The notes below the pieces were generated by a model that was not told the origin of the DNA, searched no databases, and saw nothing but the letters and a program-made list of their open reading frames with translations. This document shows, piece after piece, positions 62,340 through 64,000 of a stretch of 64,000 nt of DNA (position 1 is the stretch's first letter; each line of letters opens with the position of its first letter). The translations under genes were made by a program, and so were the position numbers. This DNA comes from Lytechinus pictus (lineage: Eukaryota; Echinodermata; Echinoidea; Temnopleuroida; Toxopneustidae), in contig NC_087249.1 in NCBI RefSeq assembly GCF_037042905.1, positions 12,405,501-12,469,500 on the forward strand. The letters are read 5' to 3'.

Positions 62340-63839
62340 AAGGCAAGGGCGGCCGAACGAATTTTCGTTCGGGGGGTAAAGCCAAAAAATGAAACTCATA
62401 GGTCAAAATGGGCACTTTGGTGATATAATCACCTTAAGATTACCATCTGCTTGAAGTCATTGTGTGTTTGATAGTGATTAAGTAGAGAAAAACTTTTTTG
62501 AAGTGACTTCATATTATGGCAAAATGTATATTTAGGCTTTATTTTTCGGGAGAGAGTATAATGAGCGAGCGGCTTGGTAAAAAAAAAATTTTTAAAGGTG
62601 AAGTTGTAAAACTCGTTTAGGGGTCAATTATTCTTAAAATGCCATTATTACGAGGTGTTGCGAGCGTAAATCACAAGCTAAAACTTAAGGGTATTTCAAT
62701 AAAAAATGAAAATAAGTTTTTAAAAATCCGAGCAGATTTCTGCTGTCATTAAAAAGATGTGCATCTAACTAAAGAATTAACACGAGCGCAAAACGCGAGC
62801 TTAAACATACTGACCAGAAAAGGAACCTGTTAAAGAAAGCATTTAGTGACCTCTTTAGGATACATATTTCTCCAATCGAATAATTGAGAGTGCGAAACGC
62901 AAGCTGAAAATTTGCAATATTCCAGCCTAAAAATTTAACTTGTATACTTTAAAAAAAGTATTTTATTTCGAAAAACATGAAAAACAGCATATTTATATTT
63001 GAAAAAGGAACTTTCCCATTTTGGAAAAATATGCATTTCCCTGTTTTTTATTTCATTTTTGGGGTGCAAGTGCCCCCTGCCTCCCTCCCAGCGGATCCAA
63101 CTTTTGTCAAATAGGGGGGGGGGGGCAAATTTTTTTTCAGCCATATTTTCCTCGATCGGCAGCTTAAAGTTGATTTTGTTTGTTTCTTTGAAAAGATAGT
63201 CCTAAGAGTCAATAATTAGCTTTATACTTATAAAATAAAGTAAATATGTAATAACATGATAAACCCTTTTTAAATAATGCGAGCGCGAGCTATATTTTTT
63301 TTTTTAATATGATGGGCAATATGTTTGTGATCTTCAAAACGAGATGCCTATGTAACTAAATAATAACTGCTAGCAAGAAGCGCGAACAGAAATTTAAGAT
63401 ATAAGCTCTGACCTGATCTAAAGGGGGCATTTTAAGAACTTTTTGCAGTTAGCCATGAAGACGATGCGTGTTTTTTAAACCAGTGGCGGCGGAACGTATT
63501 TTCCTTTTTTTTTTGGGGGGGGGGGCATACCCAAAAAAGGGGCCAATAGAGGCATTTTGGTGCAAACGGATATTTTCGCCATAAGATTATCATCTGTGTA
63601 AAGAGGTTGTGTGTTTTGTAGTAATTAAGTTGAGCAAAAATTTTTAAGTGATCTCTGATTGATAAGTTATATATTTACGTTTCATTTCTGCGAGCGTAGC
63701 GAGCAAGCGGTTTGGGGAAAAAAATCAAATCTGAAGATGTAAAATTCACCTTTTTGGTCAATTACTTTTAAAAGGGCATCCTTGTGAGATGTTGCGAGCG
63801 GATCACGTGCTCAAACTTTTGGAAGTTTCATGTAGGCCT
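62340..63839. repeat. Two direct copies of a GAGCGTAGCGAGC-type repeat
   Basis: A unit with a G-run, GGGCACTTTGGTGATATAATC, TTGTGTGTTTGATAGTGATTA, and GAGCGAGCGGCTTGG at 62340-62580 recurs at 63484-63715 (GCATTTTGGTGCAAACGG, TTGTGTGTTTTGTAGTAATT, GAGCAAGCGGTTTGG). GCGAGCG/CGCGAGC words are scattered between them. Low-copy dispersed element of unknown class. Confidence 0.65.
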
Positions 63840-64000
63840 AAAATGATAATAATGATAATAATGATATGGATATCCAGGGAAGCCACTTCAGTTCTGAAAA
63901 CTGTTCTCCCAGCTTTTATTATTATCCCGGCTTTAGCTGGGCTGCCTAGGCGCCCAAAGGAAGGCATTAACGAATTTCTACCGGGTACCCATTCACCTCA
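63840..64000 (-). mobile_element. SINE tail, cut by the window edge
   Basis: It starts with an AATGAT-rich tail and ends in CTACCGGGTACCCATTCACC, the shared SINE body on the minus strand. The tRNA-like head would be beyond base 64000. Confidence 0.6.

Overview
This is a eukaryotic, intron-rich, AT-rich window that is mostly transposon debris. It most likely comes from an echinoderm, probably a sea urchin. That is an inference from the gene content, from the many short inverted-repeat elements (AAAGGTCAAGTCCACCCC-type ends, CAGGGGCGG-type hAT ends, GGGCCCGTTTCATAAAG-type foldbacks) and from tRNA-derived SINEs of a marine-deuterostome style. No bacterial operon, CRISPR array or intact virus is present.

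Three protein-coding genes can be supported by splice-aware reading; long ORFs alone miss nearly all of them. (1) Left edge, minus strand: one exon of follistatin (2235-2429) encoding the N-terminal six-cysteine domain. The follistatin-repeat exons would lie beyond the left edge, and the signal-peptide exon is not placed with certainty. (2) Centre, minus strand: a complete 13-exon CCDC112 orthologue from ATG at 45591 down to a stop at 26531. Its 1,536 coding bases are exactly in frame (511 residues). (3) Right of centre, plus strand: a complete 4-exon SPAG8 orthologue (51129-53287, 204 residues). CCDC112 and SPAG8 stand head to head about 5.5 kb apart. By family knowledge, CCDC112 belongs to centriolar satellites and SPAG8 to the ciliary/sperm axoneme, so the pair has a cilium/centrosome theme.

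Layout: 1-2.4 kb follistatin exon and flank; 2.6-26 kb repeats (tandem 163-bp array inside a TIR element, several ~600-bp TTAA-type MITEs, mariner-like foldbacks, a nested hAT element, a non-LTR retrotransposon remnant, microsatellites); 26.5-45.6 kb CCDC112 with repeat-laden introns (LINE fragments, SINEs, a piggyBac-like MITE, a hAT element inside a MITE, and a decayed duplicate of exon 9); 45.6-51.1 kb intergenic; 51.1-53.3 kb SPAG8 and a possibly long 3' UTR; 54-64 kb repeats, including a 32-bp minisatellite, a mariner-like element and a TTCGTTAATCCGAAAACGAA minisatellite.

The points most worth follow-up are the two hAT insertions with readable 8-bp target duplications, the pseudo-exon born by tandem duplication in CCDC112, an orphan signal-peptide ORF with a phase-1 splice donor inside the CCDC112-intron hAT element, and a TIR element carrying repeated AGGTCA half-sites.
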